Assembly: GCF_013294005.1 (NCBI RefSeq)
Contig: NZ_JABSNK010000002.1
Coordinates: 186,001 to 250,000 of the forward strand
Reading direction: 5' to 3'
Origin: Flavobacterium gelidicaeli
GTDB lineage: Bacteria; Bacteroidota; Bacteroidia; Flavobacteriales; Flavobacteriaceae
Length of the DNA: 64,000 nt
Shown: one piece after another, positions 54,863 through 63,249 of the stretch
How the letters are laid out: each line of letters starts with the position of its first letter
Numbering within the stretch: the first letter of the stretch is position 1
Position numbers and translations under genes: made by a program
Notes under the pieces: generated by a model
Told to the model about the DNA's origin: nothing
Databases searched by the model: none
The model's input: only the letters and a program-made list of their open reading frames with translations

Positions 54863-57487
54863 TTATTGTTTTTGGAATTCTAAAAAGTCTTTGAGATTTT
54901 TATTGATTTGGATTACTTTGTAATTTTCGTTTGTGATTAAAACAGCTTCGGTAGTAATTTTATACTCTTTATCATCTCTTAAAAACTTAACAATTTTACT
55001 TGCTTCAGTTTCTGTAATAGCACCATGAATGGTAATGAAATTTTCTAATCCTGTATAGACATCAAAGGAATATTTTCGGCTATAACGGTCCTCCGCAATG
55101 ATCCATTTTTTAATTTTCTCTTCTAATATTTTAGTAGCCTCCTCATCTCTAGTGCCTACTTTATATAGAATTTTCCAATTGTAGGAATCCTTTGTTGTAA
55201 AAGCAATTTTCTCTAGAACAGGAATTTGAGTGTTAATCATCTCTAGCGCACCTTTACCTTCATCAGTATTTGGGTAATTTGTAGCTACATATTGTAAGCT
55301 CGTTTTATACGCTGCCACTCCTTGCAGTTTACCTACAGTTTGTGCTTTTAGCAATTCAAATTTTGAAACAATTTCCTCTCCAGAATATTGCGTAATTAGT
55401 TTCTCTAAACTTTCAAGAACAGTCACATATTGTTCCTCTTCATATAGTTTATACAACTTATTGTAAACATTGTCAGGAGTTCCCTCAAATGTTAATTCGT
55501 CTTGGTTAACATTGTTTATAATTTGTGCGTAACGAGAATCAGGATATTCAGCCGTGATTTCTTTTTGCATGGCTAATGCCTTAGCTTTATTTGTAATTTG
55601 ATAAATTTTGTACAAATTATACTTTGTTGGAAGTATTAATTTTTCCTCAGGATTATTTAGTAGTAGCTTTTCTAATTTAGTAGAAGCCAAGTCGTATTCC
55701 TTAAATTTCTCCTTATAAATCAGCCCTAATTGGTAATAAGCTGTATTGCGTTCCTTACCAATACTGTCAATAACTTTTTGTTCAGTAGGGATTTGCTTAA
55801 GATAAAAATCAGGTTTGTATTCTTCCTTTACCACTTCTTCAACAACTACGGCTTCCTCAGTTTTAGTAGTGTCTATAGCACTATCTTCAGGTACAGTACT
55901 CGTGTTTTTTGTATTTAATAACCTCCAGTTTCCATTAGCAGCTCGGTTTCCCCATGTTTTTTTGAAAATTACTTTACCATAAGCTACTGTTGTAGGATTG
56001 TAAAAATAAAAAACACTTGTTGACGTACTTGCAGTATTATCTGACGGTAACGCTGGTGGCCCAATGGTGTTAGGTCCAAAACCTGGCGTAGAAACAGCAG
56101 GATTAACCGCCGCTACGGCACTATTTCTATCAATATTTGCTTGTTTTTCCTTTTCTTTTTCTTCTAAAATTCTTTTAGCTTCATCAGCTTTTTTTAATTT
56201 ATCAATATGATTTTGAAAATAAACAATTCTGTCTGCTGGATTTAAAGAAACTAAATTTAGAATACTGTCATTTTTAACGGCAATATCCTCATACATAATT
56301 ACTTCATCTAGGTCTTTACGAATTTTACTAATTTTAACAAACTCGCGCGTTTTAGGGTTTAGCTTAACCAAAGTACTATCATAATACTTTGCTGCCATAG
56401 GATATTTAGTATTTTTAAAATACATATTTCCTAAGTTCCTGTAATCTGACGCCATTAAATAATCATCTGTAGTGGCTTTGTTTAAAGAGATGTTGTAATA
56501 TTTTTTAGCTTGTTCTTGCTTGTTTTGTTTATCATAAAAGACACCTAATTGATAATTTAACACATCAAGATACGGACGATTCTCACGGTCAGCTAATAAT
56601 TTTTTGTAATGTTTTAAAAATAAAATGGTATCGCCTTTTTTATAATCAAATAATTGTGTTTTGCGAACATGAGATTGAACAACATATTTCCTTTCGGATT
56701 TTCTGTTCATTTTTATCACTGCATTGTAGCTGTATCCTGCACTATCTGTTTTTCCTAATTCTTCATAAAGCTGTCCTAAAATAAAATGGTATCGCGCTTT
56801 ATCTTCATTCTTAGTACTAAATTGTATGGCTAATTTTAATTTAGCCACTGCGCTATCTTTTTCTTCAAGGTTTAAAAAAGCTTCGGACATAAGTGCATTT
56901 GCATCAGAGAAAACTTGTTTTTTTAATTGCTTATCGCCAAGTAAACGCGTGATGTTATTAATTACCAAAGCATCATTCCCTAAGCGCATATTGGTTTTTT
57001 CTCTCCAAATTTTTGCTTCGTAAATTTTACTACTGTTGCTGTATTTGTATAAAATGAAATTAAAAGCATCTAGCGCCGGAATAAAACGTTGATCAAAGTA
57101 ACGTGCTTTTCCTAAAAGTAAATACGCTTCATCTATTTGTGTATTTCTCTCTTTACCGTCAATATTCATTGAATGCTTTTGAATCGCCTTTGTTGCTTTT
57201 GCTTCAGCAATTTCAAGATTTGGATTCTTAGCCTTTTCAATACCAGATACTTCCTCAGTAACTTGCATTTTTTCGATAGGCAAACGCATCCAAAAATTAT
57301 CTTTTGTATTTGCTTTAATATCTTGAATTGCCTTATCTAGGCCAATTTGTCCGTTGTATAAAATATTATACTCGGTGCTTAAGGCGTGAGAATTTCTGGC
57401 TAGAAATGTATTCCTTTTAGTAGAACAAGCTACCAAAAAAAACAAAATTCCAAATGTGATTATAACTTTGCGTATGGGCGTTTTCAA
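54863..57487 (-). CDS. sprE: SprE/PorW type IX secretion system lipoprotein, TPR-rich
   Basis: 874 aa, close to the ~870 aa of F. johnsoniae SprE as I remember it. The lipobox is FLVAC (Cys21). The start of the mature part, STKRNTFLARNSHALSTEYNILYNGQIGLDKAI, matches the PorW/SprE family. TPR-like repeats fill both halves, separated by a low-complexity proline/threonine part (about 440-540). It is required for T9SS secretion and gliding in F. johnsoniae. It heads the bactofilin-ATP synthase gene run. Confidence 0.87.
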   Translation of the reverse strand: MKTPIRKVIITFGILFFLVACSTKRNTFLARNSHALSTEYNILYNGQIGLDKAIQDIKANTKDNFWMRLPIEKMQVTEEVSGIEKAKNPNLEIAEAKATKAIQKHSMNIDGKERNTQIDEAYLLLGKARYFDQRFIPALDAFNFILYKYSNSSKIYEAKIWREKTNMRLGNDALVINNITRLLGDKQLKKQVFSDANALMSEAFLNLEEKDSAVAKLKLAIQFSTKNEDKARYHFILGQLYEELGKTDSAGYSYNAVIKMNRKSERKYVVQSHVRKTQLFDYKKGDTILFLKHYKKLLADRENRPYLDVLNYQLGVFYDKQNKQEQAKKYYNISLNKATTDDYLMASDYRNLGNMYFKNTKYPMAAKYYDSTLVKLNPKTREFVKISKIRKDLDEVIMYEDIAVKNDSILNLVSLNPADRIVYFQNHIDKLKKADEAKRILEEKEKEKQANIDRNSAVAAVNPAVSTPGFGPNTIGPPALPSDNTASTSTSVFYFYNPTTVAYGKVIFKKTWGNRAANGNWRLLNTKNTSTVPEDSAIDTTKTEEAVVVEEVVKEEYKPDFYLKQIPTEQKVIDSIGKERNTAYYQLGLIYKEKFKEYDLASTKLEKLLLNNPEEKLILPTKYNLYKIYQITNKAKALAMQKEITAEYPDSRYAQIINNVNQDELTFEGTPDNVYNKLYKLYEEEQYVTVLESLEKLITQYSGEEIVSKFELLKAQTVGKLQGVAAYKTSLQYVATNYPNTDEGKGALEMINTQIPVLEKIAFTTKDSYNWKILYKVGTRDEEATKILEEKIKKWIIAEDRYSRKYSFDVYTGLENFITIHGAITETEASKIVKFLRDDKEYKITTEAVLITNENYKVIQINKNLKDFLEFQKQ

Positions 57488-57599
57488 TGGTAAACGTTTT
57501 TATCATTAAACTTTTTAAAAAGCTTTTTAGTATAGTAACTGGTAAAAATACGTTTCTTTTTGAGAAAGTGAAAATTATATGTAGTTATTTGACTACTGC

Positions 57600-57785
57600 C
57601 GCATGAGGGATGTAATGGAAATCCTTTTTTATTTTATTTTTCTAAAATAAAAAAGATTGGGAATGAAAGCCCGACCACGCATTTTTTTGCGTGGTCATGC
57701 CCAATCTTTTTTATTTTATTTTTCTAAAATAAAAAAGATTGGGAATGAAAGCCCGACCACGCATTTTTTTGCGTGGTCATGCCCA
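57600..57785 (+). repeat. Dispersed structured repeat, variable-core family (copy B), with 82-bp tandem duplication
   Basis: It reads GCATGAGGGATGTAATGGAA, ATCCTTTT, an AT-only stem, AAAAGATTGGGAATGAAAGC, CCGACC, a stem ACCACGCA/TGCGTGGT and CATGCCC. The second part repeats exactly 82 bp later, giving two copies of the core and right stem. Short ORFs across it are artefacts. The rest of 57488-57798 holds no gene. Confidence 0.8.
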
Positions 57786-57798
57786 AATAAATTATATT

Positions 57799-58494
57799 TT
57801 AAACTGCAAAAAAGGACTCTAATTCTTGTAATGTTTCTGGAGATGTTTGTATGTCTTTGACCACTTCGCCCTTGTTTAACGCTACAATTCTAGAACAAAC
57901 CTCAACGGTGTGTTGTAAATCGTGACTAGAAACTAAGATGGTAACCTCCGGATTATCCGCTAGTTCTTTGATTATTTTCTTTAATCTACTTACTGTTGTA
58001 GGATCTAGATTTGCAAAAGGCTCGTCTAGAATCACTACCTCAGGATTCCCAATTAAAGTGGCAATGATTCCCACTTTCTTTTGGTTTCCCTTAGACAAAT
58101 CACGTAAGTACTTTTTGTTTTTAAGAATCTCACCGTTAAAAAACTCTTCGTATTTAGCTAATAAAGCATCTATATCGGCTTTGTTTTGCCCACGTAAATC
58201 GCCTATGAAATAAAAATATTCCTCAGGAGTTAAATAGCCTATCAAGAAACTCTCATCGATAAAAGCTGCAGTGAAGGATTTCCAAGCTTCACTAGTATTT
58301 ACTTGAATGCCTTTATTAGTAATTTGTCCTGTTGTAGGTTGAATTAAATCTAATAATAAACTAAAGAAGGTTGTTTTTCCTGCTCCGTTATTCCCTACTA
58401 ATCCTAGACTTTGCCCTTTTGGGATTTCGAGATTTTCTATATTTAAAACGGTGGTGCTATTGTATTTTTTTGAAAGGTTTTGTGCGTGTATCAT
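57799..58494 (-). CDS. ABC transporter ATP-binding protein
   Basis: 231 aa. Walker A GNNGAGKTT (34-42), signature LSKGNQKKVG, Walker B VVILDEPFANLDP and a switch SSHDLQHTVE. It belongs with the DUF5687 permease (44 nt upstream). Last gene of the PadR operon. Confidence 0.94.
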   Translation of the reverse strand: MIHAQNLSKKYNSTTVLNIENLEIPKGQSLGLVGNNGAGKTTFFSLLLDLIQPTTGQITNKGIQVNTSEAWKSFTAAFIDESFLIGYLTPEEYFYFIGDLRGQNKADIDALLAKYEEFFNGEILKNKKYLRDLSKGNQKKVGIIATLIGNPEVVILDEPFANLDPTTVSRLKKIIKELADNPEVTILVSSHDLQHTVEVCSRIVALNKGEVVKDIQTSPETLQELESFFAV

Positions 58495-58538
58495 GGTTAG
58501 AAATTAATCGGTTGTTGATAAGTTTATTTAAGTCGGTT

Positions 58539-60002
58539 TTAGCTAGTTTGTTTGTACGCCGCAATAGTTGCGTATTTCTCTTTCTTGTAAATTTTTTCGA
58601 TTAAGACAAATACTTTGCTTTTTAATAATAAGCCTAATACGCCTAAGACTGCAATGATGATAAGCCCTGTGTTTGCAGAAGCATATTTCATTGCTAACCA
58701 ATAAATAAAAACAGGCAGTCCTAATTGCGGAATGGATATAATCATGGTCTTAACGTTAAACGCTTTTTTATCTCCAAAAGCTCCTTTTGATGAACTTAAA
58801 TCTATAGGGGCTTTGTTGAACGCACCACCTAATAACACTAATTGCGAGTTGATACCAATATTATAAATGGCTCCTACAACTATAATTAAATAGGTTTCCC
58901 AACCAAAATACAAGTAGAAAGACGCCAAAATTGTGCTGACAATTGTAGCAATAACCATAAGCGACCACTTTGATTTTAAGTAATCTTTATAGGATACATT
59001 TTGTGTCATTAGTAATTGATAATACGAGCTGTCCCAACCAGGTACATATTGCCCGAATGCAATTAAAAACCCTCCTGAAACAAAGACGCCTGCAAAGATT
59101 TTCATGGCAGAACCATACATCTCTGTATTCGTGAAAAATAACAATCCGTAGAATAAAAATAAAACACTTAATCCTACAGTTGTTTTTGAGCGCTTGTTTC
59201 TCTTTATTAATTTAATGTCGTTTTTAAGAAATGTTCCTGTATTCCCAAATTGATTTAACCATGTAAGTTGCTCTGTTCTTGCTACAGCGGTTTTAGATGA
59301 AAGTCCTGCATCTAAATAAAGGTTACTCATCAAGAATTCAAACGAAATATAGTAAATCGCTACAAGTGCAACTACAGGAATTGCAAATGCCCAACTTGTA
59401 TTAAAAAAAGCATTGAATACTGGTGCTAAATAATCAGTGATATTGAAATAATTATAATACTGTAGTCCAGCAAATATTGCTACTACTGCTATAAACACAC
59501 CCAGTAAGTTGTCCTTATTACTCAGCAAAATATTGATAAAGTTGCTGATGTATATTAATGAAAAGATAGCCATAAACCACATCAATACAGAGATCACGTC
59601 ATAACCTTCTATTAATAAAACAATTGTGAAAGGTATGAATAGAAAAAAATGAATAACATTGAAAAACGAAATCATGGTTTTACCCAATGAAAAATGAACT
59701 ATGGTAGGTTTATTAATTTTTAATAGTAATAAGGGTTTGATATTAAGCACTGGGATTTTTTGCATTAATAGCTTAATTATTAAATCAAAAGCAAAATAAA
59801 AAATCAGGAATTTATTGATGGTAAGAAGCGGGTCTAAATTTGACTTTTTCATAATGTAGAAAGAACCTACTCCTAGGGCTAAGAAAATCAGGATAAAATA
59901 AAGCGCTACGAAGCCCATTAATATCTTGAGCCCAAGACTAGTTGCAAAGGATGCTGATCTTGAAAAAGCTTTCCACTCTAAGTAAATAAACTTGTTAATC
60001 AT
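58539..60002 (-). CDS. DUF5687 family membrane protein, ABC permease-like
   Basis: 487 aa with about 12 hydrophobic helices. FIYLEWKAFSRSASFATSLGLKILMGF and the mid-protein FLKNDIKLIKRNKRSKTTVGLSVLFLFYGLLFF agree with DUF5687, seen next to ABC ATPases in Bacteroidota. Exporter substrate unknown. Confidence 0.88.
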   Translation of the reverse strand: MINKFIYLEWKAFSRSASFATSLGLKILMGFVALYFILIFLALGVGSFYIMKKSNLDPLLTINKFLIFYFAFDLIIKLLMQKIPVLNIKPLLLLKINKPTIVHFSLGKTMISFFNVIHFFLFIPFTIVLLIEGYDVISVLMWFMAIFSLIYISNFINILLSNKDNLLGVFIAVVAIFAGLQYYNYFNITDYLAPVFNAFFNTSWAFAIPVVALVAIYYISFEFLMSNLYLDAGLSSKTAVARTEQLTWLNQFGNTGTFLKNDIKLIKRNKRSKTTVGLSVLFLFYGLLFFTNTEMYGSAMKIFAGVFVSGGFLIAFGQYVPGWDSSYYQLLMTQNVSYKDYLKSKWSLMVIATIVSTILASFYLYFGWETYLIIVVGAIYNIGINSQLVLLGGAFNKAPIDLSSSKGAFGDKKAFNVKTMIISIPQLGLPVFIYWLAMKYASANTGLIIIAVLGVLGLLLKSKVFVLIEKIYKKEKYATIAAYKQTS

Positions 60003-60051
60003 TGGTTTGGTTTTTTGGTTTATAAAATTAGTACGTAAAAAGTGTAAAACG

Positions 60052-60759
60052 TTACACAGAAAGTAATTTATATTCTGGATAAGTAGCTATTAAGTATGCT
60101 TCTGTTTTTGATGGGATGATTTTGAAAATGATAAATACAAAAAATGAAGATAATACCACAATAATACTCAGTCCCCAAATATAAAAGTCGTTTGCAAAAA
60201 TATTTTGAACATTAGTATACACTTGTGTAATCAAATTAAATGGCACAAAAACGATTACAGAAAAATTGCCATATTGATTTATGATTTCTTCAAATAGCCA
60301 TTTCTTACTACTTTGCTTGCTGTTTTGTTGTTGTTGTCGTCTGGATTGAATCATTTTATAGATTGAAAAACCAAATAATGCTACAAAAATGCCAAACAGA
60401 ACAATTTCTTTATGGTTGGTGATTTTAAATAAAGTGAATACAGCAAGGGTTAAGAGTACCGTCAGCAATAACTTTGGAAAACTAAAAAAATCTTTAAAAT
60501 GCTGCCATACTAATCCATTGTATTTTTTGTGCAACGCTGCTTTTCTTTTCTCTATTATTTCCATAAAACCAAAAACACCAAATTTCTTGAATTCGGTTTG
60601 CAAGTTCTCATCAAAAGTACGTGATGGTAGCTCTTGCATTTTTGCTTCGATAGCATTTGCAAGATGATCTACCAGTTCGGTTTGTAAATCGTAGTACTCC
60701 ACATAATGCTGCTGAGTGAAATTGTAAAGTTGGTCAATTTGTGATTGGGTTAGTTGCAT
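60052..60759 (-). CDS. Membrane protein with N-terminal PadR-linked helical domain, type B (paralog 4)
   Basis: 235 aa. An N-terminal domain of about 60 residues (LTQSQIDQLYNFTQQHYVEYYDLQTELVDHLANAIE) precedes four transmembrane helices. The junction GLVWQHFKDFFSFPKLLLTVLLTLAV matches paralog 2 (RVQWKMIADYLKFPKIFASALTLIV). The helical domain is like the membrane-linked domains near PadR genes (HAAS/DUF1700 type), a tentative assignment. Function unknown. Confidence 0.8.
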   Translation of the reverse strand: MQLTQSQIDQLYNFTQQHYVEYYDLQTELVDHLANAIEAKMQELPSRTFDENLQTEFKKFGVFGFMEIIEKRKAALHKKYNGLVWQHFKDFFSFPKLLLTVLLTLAVFTLFKITNHKEIVLFGIFVALFGFSIYKMIQSRRQQQQNSKQSSKKWLFEEIINQYGNFSVIVFVPFNLITQVYTNVQNIFANDFYIWGLSIIVVLSSFFVFIIFKIIPSKTEAYLIATYPEYKLLSV

Positions 60760-60761
60760 AT

Positions 60762-61433
60762 TTATACTTTAGATACTTTTTTTTCAAATCTCAAATGTTG
60801 GAAACCCACGTTTAAATAAAACCCTGAGATAAACAACCACGTAATTGGTAACAAAGCGCTCATAAAATGAAAATCGCTAAAATTGCTATATCCTTTAAGA
60901 TTAAAAATTCCTGTTGCCAGCATAATTAAAGTGATCACTTGTATAAATCCATTTTGATTGAATAAAAAGCTATAGGTAGATTTATGTTTAGATTGACGCA
61001 ATTTGAATTTTAAATAGATAATTAATAGAATTCCAATTACACTAACTCCTTGAAGCATGCTGTTTAATACAAAAAGCACCTCTTGCTGTGGATTAAACTT
61101 GAAAATAAAAGTAACTGCAACTGCAGTAATAATCCCCATAGCTAAAGACATCAGAAAAATATGCTTCACCATTTTTAATGCTTTTTTAATAATAATCTTT
61201 GGAATAAATGCATATCCTCTTATCCAATAAGATCTACTACCATGTAATTGTCCTTGCCAGTTTGAGAATGCCGTTTTTAAGGCGTCTTCAAACAGTACTT
61301 CTTTATGATCCATTGCAAGTTCAATCTCTGAAGCAATATGATCTACTAATTCTAGTTTAATATCATCGTAAACGAGACCGTTTAAAACTAGCGTTTCGTT
61401 GATGGTATCGATTTGTTGGTTGGTTAGTTTCAT
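60762..61433 (-). CDS. Membrane protein with N-terminal PadR-linked helical domain, type A (paralog 3)
   Basis: 223 aa. N-terminal LTNQQIDTINETLVLNGLVYDDIKLELVDHIASEIE, very close to paralog 1, then a W-x-G element, four transmembrane helices and a tail LNVGFQHLRFEKKV that matches paralog 1's IYVGVKHVQFQRKL. It starts 10 nt after paralog 2 and ends 2 nt before paralog 4. Confidence 0.8.
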   Translation of the reverse strand: MKLTNQQIDTINETLVLNGLVYDDIKLELVDHIASEIELAMDHKEVLFEDALKTAFSNWQGQLHGSRSYWIRGYAFIPKIIIKKALKMVKHIFLMSLAMGIITAVAVTFIFKFNPQQEVLFVLNSMLQGVSVIGILLIIYLKFKLRQSKHKSTYSFLFNQNGFIQVITLIMLATGIFNLKGYSNFSDFHFMSALLPITWLFISGFYLNVGFQHLRFEKKVSKV

Positions 61434-61443
61434 TATAGAAGAA

Positions 61444-62112
61444 TTAATTTAATTGGTATTGTTTTTTGATATTGGACAAGGACTTTTCATAGATTTTTTT
61501 ACCTGTAATTAGAGCTAAAACTCCTAAGAACAACACTGCACAATATAGTAGCCTTAAAATGCTATATTGTTCAATCCATTCCTTACACAGATTTCCTACA
61601 TTTAGACCCAAATTTAAAAAACCAAATCCTATTACCATGGGATTACTAATTTCAATTTGTAGAAAACGCTTACCGTTGATTTTCCTGTTTTTAAAGTAGG
61701 AGTAAACAGAAGGGATATATGCTATCAAGAGAAAAACATAAAACACAGCAATAAATTTCACTGGCTTTTCAAAATAAAATGAAGATTTATAAATAACGAT
61801 AAGCGTTAGTGCACTTGCAAATATCTTTGGAAACTTTAAATAATCAGCAATCATTTTCCACTGCACTCTTCTATATTCTTTTCTTAAAATATGTGTGCGT
61901 TCTTCTTCAATAGCTTTAAAACCATTCTTTCCGAACTTCTCCTCTGCATAATATTTTACCTGATGAAAAGTAAGTTCTGGGTCTTCCGCCCAAAATTCCT
62001 CCATACTATTAATCATGTGGTCAGTGAGTTCTACTTGTAACTCATACCATTTGATATCTTTAGAAATGATATAATTCTCTACGTATTCTATTTGCTGGTT
62101 AGTTAGTTTCAT
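61444..62112 (-). CDS. Membrane protein with N-terminal PadR-linked helical domain, type B (paralog 2)
   Basis: 222 aa. N-terminal LTNQQIEYVENYIISKDIKWYELQVELTDHMINSME, with an FG..GF motif shared with paralog 4, then four transmembrane helices. Starts 3 nt after paralog 1 ends. Function unknown. Confidence 0.8.
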   Translation of the reverse strand: MKLTNQQIEYVENYIISKDIKWYELQVELTDHMINSMEEFWAEDPELTFHQVKYYAEEKFGKNGFKAIEEERTHILRKEYRRVQWKMIADYLKFPKIFASALTLIVIYKSSFYFEKPVKFIAVFYVFLLIAYIPSVYSYFKNRKINGKRFLQIEISNPMVIGFGFLNLGLNVGNLCKEWIEQYSILRLLYCAVLFLGVLALITGKKIYEKSLSNIKKQYQLN

Positions 62113-62115
62113 GGT

Positions 62116-62769
62116 CTATTGAATTGCTAATTTTCTTTGAAATTGTACGTGCTTAACTCCTACGTAAATGGTGGATAAAAAATACACAAAAAAACAACTT
62201 GCTGTTCCTACATATAAATTTTGATCTATTAAATTATGAGGAACTGTAGATTTTATAATAATTGTTAAAAAAATAATCAGAAGCGTAAAACGAGTGTCAA
62301 ACAGATGTTTGTAAGTAGAAGTGGCTTTAGATTTTAAATTCCATAATTTGATCAAAAGTGCAATAACTCCAGTAGTACAATAGGTATAAAATAAAATGTT
62401 ATTGATTGATTTTAAAAAATATAATCTTGAATGTGTGTCTGCTATAAATTGAAAACCAGTAATTAATAGCACACATGATGTTACCACGAATACTATTTCC
62501 TTTTTAAACTGATTTTTCATTTTGCTTTGAACTATTTTAGGATAAGTTGATAGCAATGAAAAAAAATCTTTTTTTATTTTGAACTCCCCACTCCAATTGT
62601 CAAAAACTTGATTGTAAACCATTGGAAAGTCATTATTAGAAAGTTCCATTTCGCTTTCAATTTCTGTAGCAATATGATCTAAAACTTCTAACTTTATATC
62701 GTCGTAATTCACTCCTTTTTCGATTAAGGTTTGATTGATACATTCTATTTGTTCGCTAGTTAATCGCAT
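62116..62769 (-). CDS. Membrane protein with N-terminal PadR-linked helical domain, type A (paralog 1)
   Basis: 217 aa. N-terminal LTSEQIECINQTLIEKGVNYDDIKLEVLDHIATEIE, followed by NWSGEF and four transmembrane helices, ending IYVGVKHVQFQRKL. First membrane gene after the PadR regulator (10 nt gap). Function unknown. Confidence 0.8.
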   Translation of the reverse strand: MRLTSEQIECINQTLIEKGVNYDDIKLEVLDHIATEIESEMELSNNDFPMVYNQVFDNWSGEFKIKKDFFSLLSTYPKIVQSKMKNQFKKEIVFVVTSCVLLITGFQFIADTHSRLYFLKSINNILFYTYCTTGVIALLIKLWNLKSKATSTYKHLFDTRFTLLIIFLTIIIKSTVPHNLIDQNLYVGTASCFFVYFLSTIYVGVKHVQFQRKLAIQ

Positions 62770-62779
62770 GTTCTATAAA

Positions 62780-63121
62780 TTAAAATTCTAAACTCGGCTT
62801 TGGGTTCACTAAACTCTGCATGTTTTTAATAAAATCCTCTAACTCAGCTAGTCGGTTTACTGTTTCCTTGGTTCCTGCTTCGGTGAGTTTATAGTACTTG
62901 CGCATTCGATTATCAACCTTAGCGATTTCAACGTCTAGAATTCCCTCTGCTTCTAGTTTGTGTAAAGCGGGATATAAGGCTCCTTCGGTAATATTGAGTT
63001 CTCCAGCAGTAATTGCTTTTACTTTTTGGGTGATTTCATAACCGTACATCTTGCCATTTTCTTCCAGCAGCTTCATGATAATGGTATTCAAACTTCCCTT
63101 ATATAATTGTGAATTTTTCAT
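62780..63121 (-). CDS. PadR family transcriptional regulator
   Basis: 113 aa from the ATG at 63121 (MKNSQLYKGSLNTIIMKLLEENGKMYGYEITQKV). The PadR winged helix is clear, with LNITEGALYPALHKLEAEGILD and a YKLTEAGTKE wing. A longer frame to 63172 would begin within the promoter. It heads the seven-gene operon, and an inverted repeat over its promoter suggests autoregulation. Confidence 0.94.
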   Translation of the reverse strand: MKNSQLYKGSLNTIIMKLLEENGKMYGYEITQKVKAITAGELNITEGALYPALHKLEAEGILDVEIAKVDNRMRKYYKLTEAGTKETVNRLAELEDFIKNMQSLVNPKPSLEF

Positions 63122-63141
63122 TTCGATCAAATTTTGAATAA

Positions 63142-63149
63142 CAAATATA
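63142..63149 (-). promoter_or_regulatory. -7 box of the PadR operon
   Basis: TATATTTG on the minus strand, 20 nt before the ATG at 63121. Confidence 0.6.
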
Positions 63150-63183
63150 CATAAGTTTCTTATACATAACAATCCTATGTATA
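63146..63183. promoter_or_regulatory. Candidate PadR operator
   Basis: TATACATA (63161-63168) and TATGTATA (63176-63183) form an 8-bp inverted repeat with 7-nt spacer. A third TATACATA (63146-63153) overlaps the -7 box. PadR sites are typically ATGT/ACAT inverted repeats. Confidence 0.65.
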
Positions 63184-63226
63184 TAAAATTTCAATATTTT
63201 GATTTAAAGAAACCTAATCTCTTTAG

Positions 63227-63234
63227 TATATTTG
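63227..63234 (+). promoter_or_regulatory. -7 box for the ferredoxin reductase gene
   Basis: TATATTTG, 16 nt upstream of the ATG at 63250. Confidence 0.5.
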
Positions 63235-63249
63235 TAAAAAAATTATCTC

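Noticed and set aside
57657..57860. 67-codon plus-strand ORF
   Set aside because: It is composed of the 82-bp tandem duplication and runs into the ABC ATPase gene on the other strand.
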